A stretch of DNA of 7,437 bases. Source: Candidatus Omnitrophota bacterium. Lineage in GTDB: Bacteria; Omnitrophota; Gorgyraeia; Duberdicusellales; 4484-171. The stretch is from contig JAGLSH010000032.1 of assembly GCA_023135855.1 (NCBI GenBank), forward strand, positions 1-7,437, read 5' to 3'. The position numbers and the translations under genes are program-made. Below, one piece after another: positions 6,261 through 7,437 of this stretch (its first letter is position 1; each line of letters opens with the position of its first letter). The notes under the pieces are model-generated. The model did not search any database. It worked only from the letters and a program-made list of their open reading frames with translations, and was not told where the DNA came from.

Positions 6261-7437
6261 AAGTGCTTATTATTGGATCCGGCGGTAGAGAACACTGTTT
6301 GAGTGTAAAAATAGCGCAGTCTCCTTTAGTTGAGAAAGTTTATTGTGCGCCTGGCAATGGTGGTACTTCTTTAGTTGCTGAGAATGTGAATATATTAGCT
6401 ACTGATATAGAAGGACTTCTAAAATTTGCACAAGATAAAAAAATTGATTTAACTATTGTTGGACCAGAAGATCCCTTAGTTGAAGGTATTGTAGATATAT
6501 TTGAGGATGAAGGTTTAAAAATTTTTGGTCCACGAAGTGAATTAGCGCTTCTTGAAGGTAGCAAAGCTTTTGCCAAGGAAGTAATGAGGAAATATGATAT
6601 TCCCACAGCTGATTTTAGGATTTTTGACAACCCTGACCAAGCTAAGAAATATTTAAAGAAAAAGGGAGCGCCAATTGTTATAAAAGCTGATGGATTAGCT
6701 GCTGGTAAAGGAGTTGTTGTGGCTAAGGATATTGATGAAGCCATAGCGGCAGTTGATATGATGATGGTTGAGAAAAAACTTGGGCCAGCTGGAGAAAAAA
6801 TAGTAATTGAAGATTGTCTTGAAGGCGAAGAAGTTTCAATTTTAGTTATTACTGATGGAGATACAGTCATACCTTTAGTTTCTTCTCAAGATCATAAACC
6901 AGTCTACGATAATGACAAAGGTCCTAATAGCGGAGGCATGGGTGCTTATGCCCCGGCTCCAATAGTAGATGAAGAGACTTTAAATCAGATAAGGAATCAA
7001 ATTGCTGTGCCGCTTATCGCCGGATTTAAAAAAGAAGGTAGTCTTTACAGGGGTATACTTTATATAGGGTTAATGATAAAGAATAATCTTCCCTCTGTTT
7101 TAGAGTTCAATGTTAGATTTGGAGATCCTGAAACTCAAGTTATTTTACCAAAACTTAAAAGTGACTTAGCTGATCTTATTCTAAAAAGTGTAGATAATAA
7201 ACTTAATGAAGTAAAATTAGAATGGGATGAGAGAGCCTGTCTTTGCGTAGTCTTAACTTCTGGAGGGTATCCAGTAGCTTATGAAAAAGGAAAAGAAATC
7301 AAGGGTTTAGAATCTTTAGTAGGATTAGATGACATTTTTGTTTTTCATGCTGGGACTAAACTTTTGGGCGAAGAACCTGGATCTGGCTTCATAACCAATG
7401 GAGGACGAGTTTTGAATGTAACTGCTTTTGGCCAAGA
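6257..7437 (+). CDS. purD: Phosphoribosylamine-glycine ligase (GAR synthetase), C-terminus cut off
   Basis: PurD joins glycine to phosphoribosylamine with ATP, giving GAR, the second step of the pathway. The window holds 393 complete codons; the family is about 420-430 residues, so perhaps 30 are missing at the right edge. The frame is open throughout. Motifs of the N-domain and ATP-grasp fold are IIGSGGREH (5-13), APGNGG (31-36), VGPEDPLVEG (68-77), LEGSKAFAKEVM (99-110), VIKADGLAAGKGVVVA (141-156), QDHKPVYDNDKGPNSGGMGAY (starting at 211) and LEFNVRFGDPETQ (282-294, with the metal-binding glutamate and asparagine, E283 and N285). The terminal part has FHAGTK and TNGGRVLNVTAFG. Small departures are C14 where alanine or threonine is common after GGREH, and P215 where arginine is common after QDHK. 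The ATG overlaps the purM stop by four bases (ATGA), and AAGGA at 6242-6246 inside purM is a reasonable ribosome binding site. Confidence 0.96.
   Translation, partial: MKVLIIGSGGREHCLSVKIAQSPLVEKVYCAPGNGGTSLVAENVNILATDIEGLLKFAQDKKIDLTIVGPEDPLVEGIVDIFEDEGLKIFGPRSELALLEGSKAFAKEVMRKYDIPTADFRIFDNPDQAKKYLKKKGAPIVIKADGLAAGKGVVVAKDIDEAIAAVDMMMVEKKLGPAGEKIVIEDCLEGEEVSILVITDGDTVIPLVSSQDHKPVYDNDKGPNSGGMGAYAPAPIVDEETLNQIRNQIAVPLIAGFKKEGSLYRGILYIGLMIKNNLPSVLEFNVRFGDPETQVILPKLKSDLADLILKSVDNKLNEVKLEWDERACLCVVLTSGGYPVAYEKGKEIKGLESLVGLDDIFVFHAGTKLLGEEPGSGFITNGGRVLNVTAFGQ

Noticed and set aside
5990..6295. 101-residue open reading frame on the reverse strand
   Set aside because: It lies antisense over the purM 3' end and purD start, has no recognisable motif, and the sense-strand frames are well-conserved enzymes.
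6340..6870. 176-residue serine-rich open reading frame on the reverse strand
   Set aside because: It is fully antisense to the conserved ATP-grasp region of purD; the serine and isoleucine/proline bias is what an antisense reading of A+T-rich coding DNA gives.

Overview
This window is a stretch of bacterial housekeeping DNA carrying a de novo purine biosynthesis operon. All genes lie on the + strand. I see no mobile element, CRISPR array, tRNA or rRNA. The DNA is A+T-rich (roughly one third G+C by eye, not counted) and uses standard stops (TAA, TAG and TGA all appear). The proteins are lysine-rich. The close gene packing, the GTG start behind a strong Shine-Dalgarno and the bacterial forms of PurB, PurQ, PurM and PurD all point to a bacterium. 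A PurL that carries its own PurS-like domains but keeps PurQ separate is not the Bacillus arrangement (separate PurS, PurL and PurQ) nor the enterobacterial one (a single PurL of about 1300 residues). It would fit a deep Gram-negative or candidate-phylum lineage such as Omnitrophota or a deltaproteobacterium-like group. That placement is inference with low confidence.

Layout: positions 1-192 hold the last 63 codons of panB (ketopantoate hydroxymethyltransferase, pantothenate pathway). The 99-base gap after it (193-291) holds a plausible promoter (TTGACT, 17 bases, extended -10 TGA-TAGTAT). It also holds a weak hairpin that may end panB transcription, and the strong purB ribosome binding site. 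The genes that follow are purB (292-1584), a PurS-PurS-PurL fusion gene (1607-4495), purQ (4497-5249), purM (5259-6260) and purD (6257 to the window edge, incomplete). Gaps inside the operon are 22, 1, 9 and -4 bases, so one transcript is likely. The only gap with visible structure is purB/purL, where an A+T-rich hairpin and a run of eight T precede the purL start.

How the genes work together: PurD makes GAR from phosphoribosylamine. PurL, with ammonia from PurQ, converts FGAR to FGAM. PurM closes the ring to AIR. PurB acts later, splitting SAICAR to AICAR and adenylosuccinate to AMP. PurF, a GAR transformylase (PurN or PurT), PurE/PurK, PurC and PurH are not in the window and must be encoded elsewhere, possibly just downstream of purD.

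I found no clearly undescribed system. The points most worth a second look are the tandem PurS-like domains fused to PurL, the terminator-like element between purB and purL, and a divergent loop in PurM.
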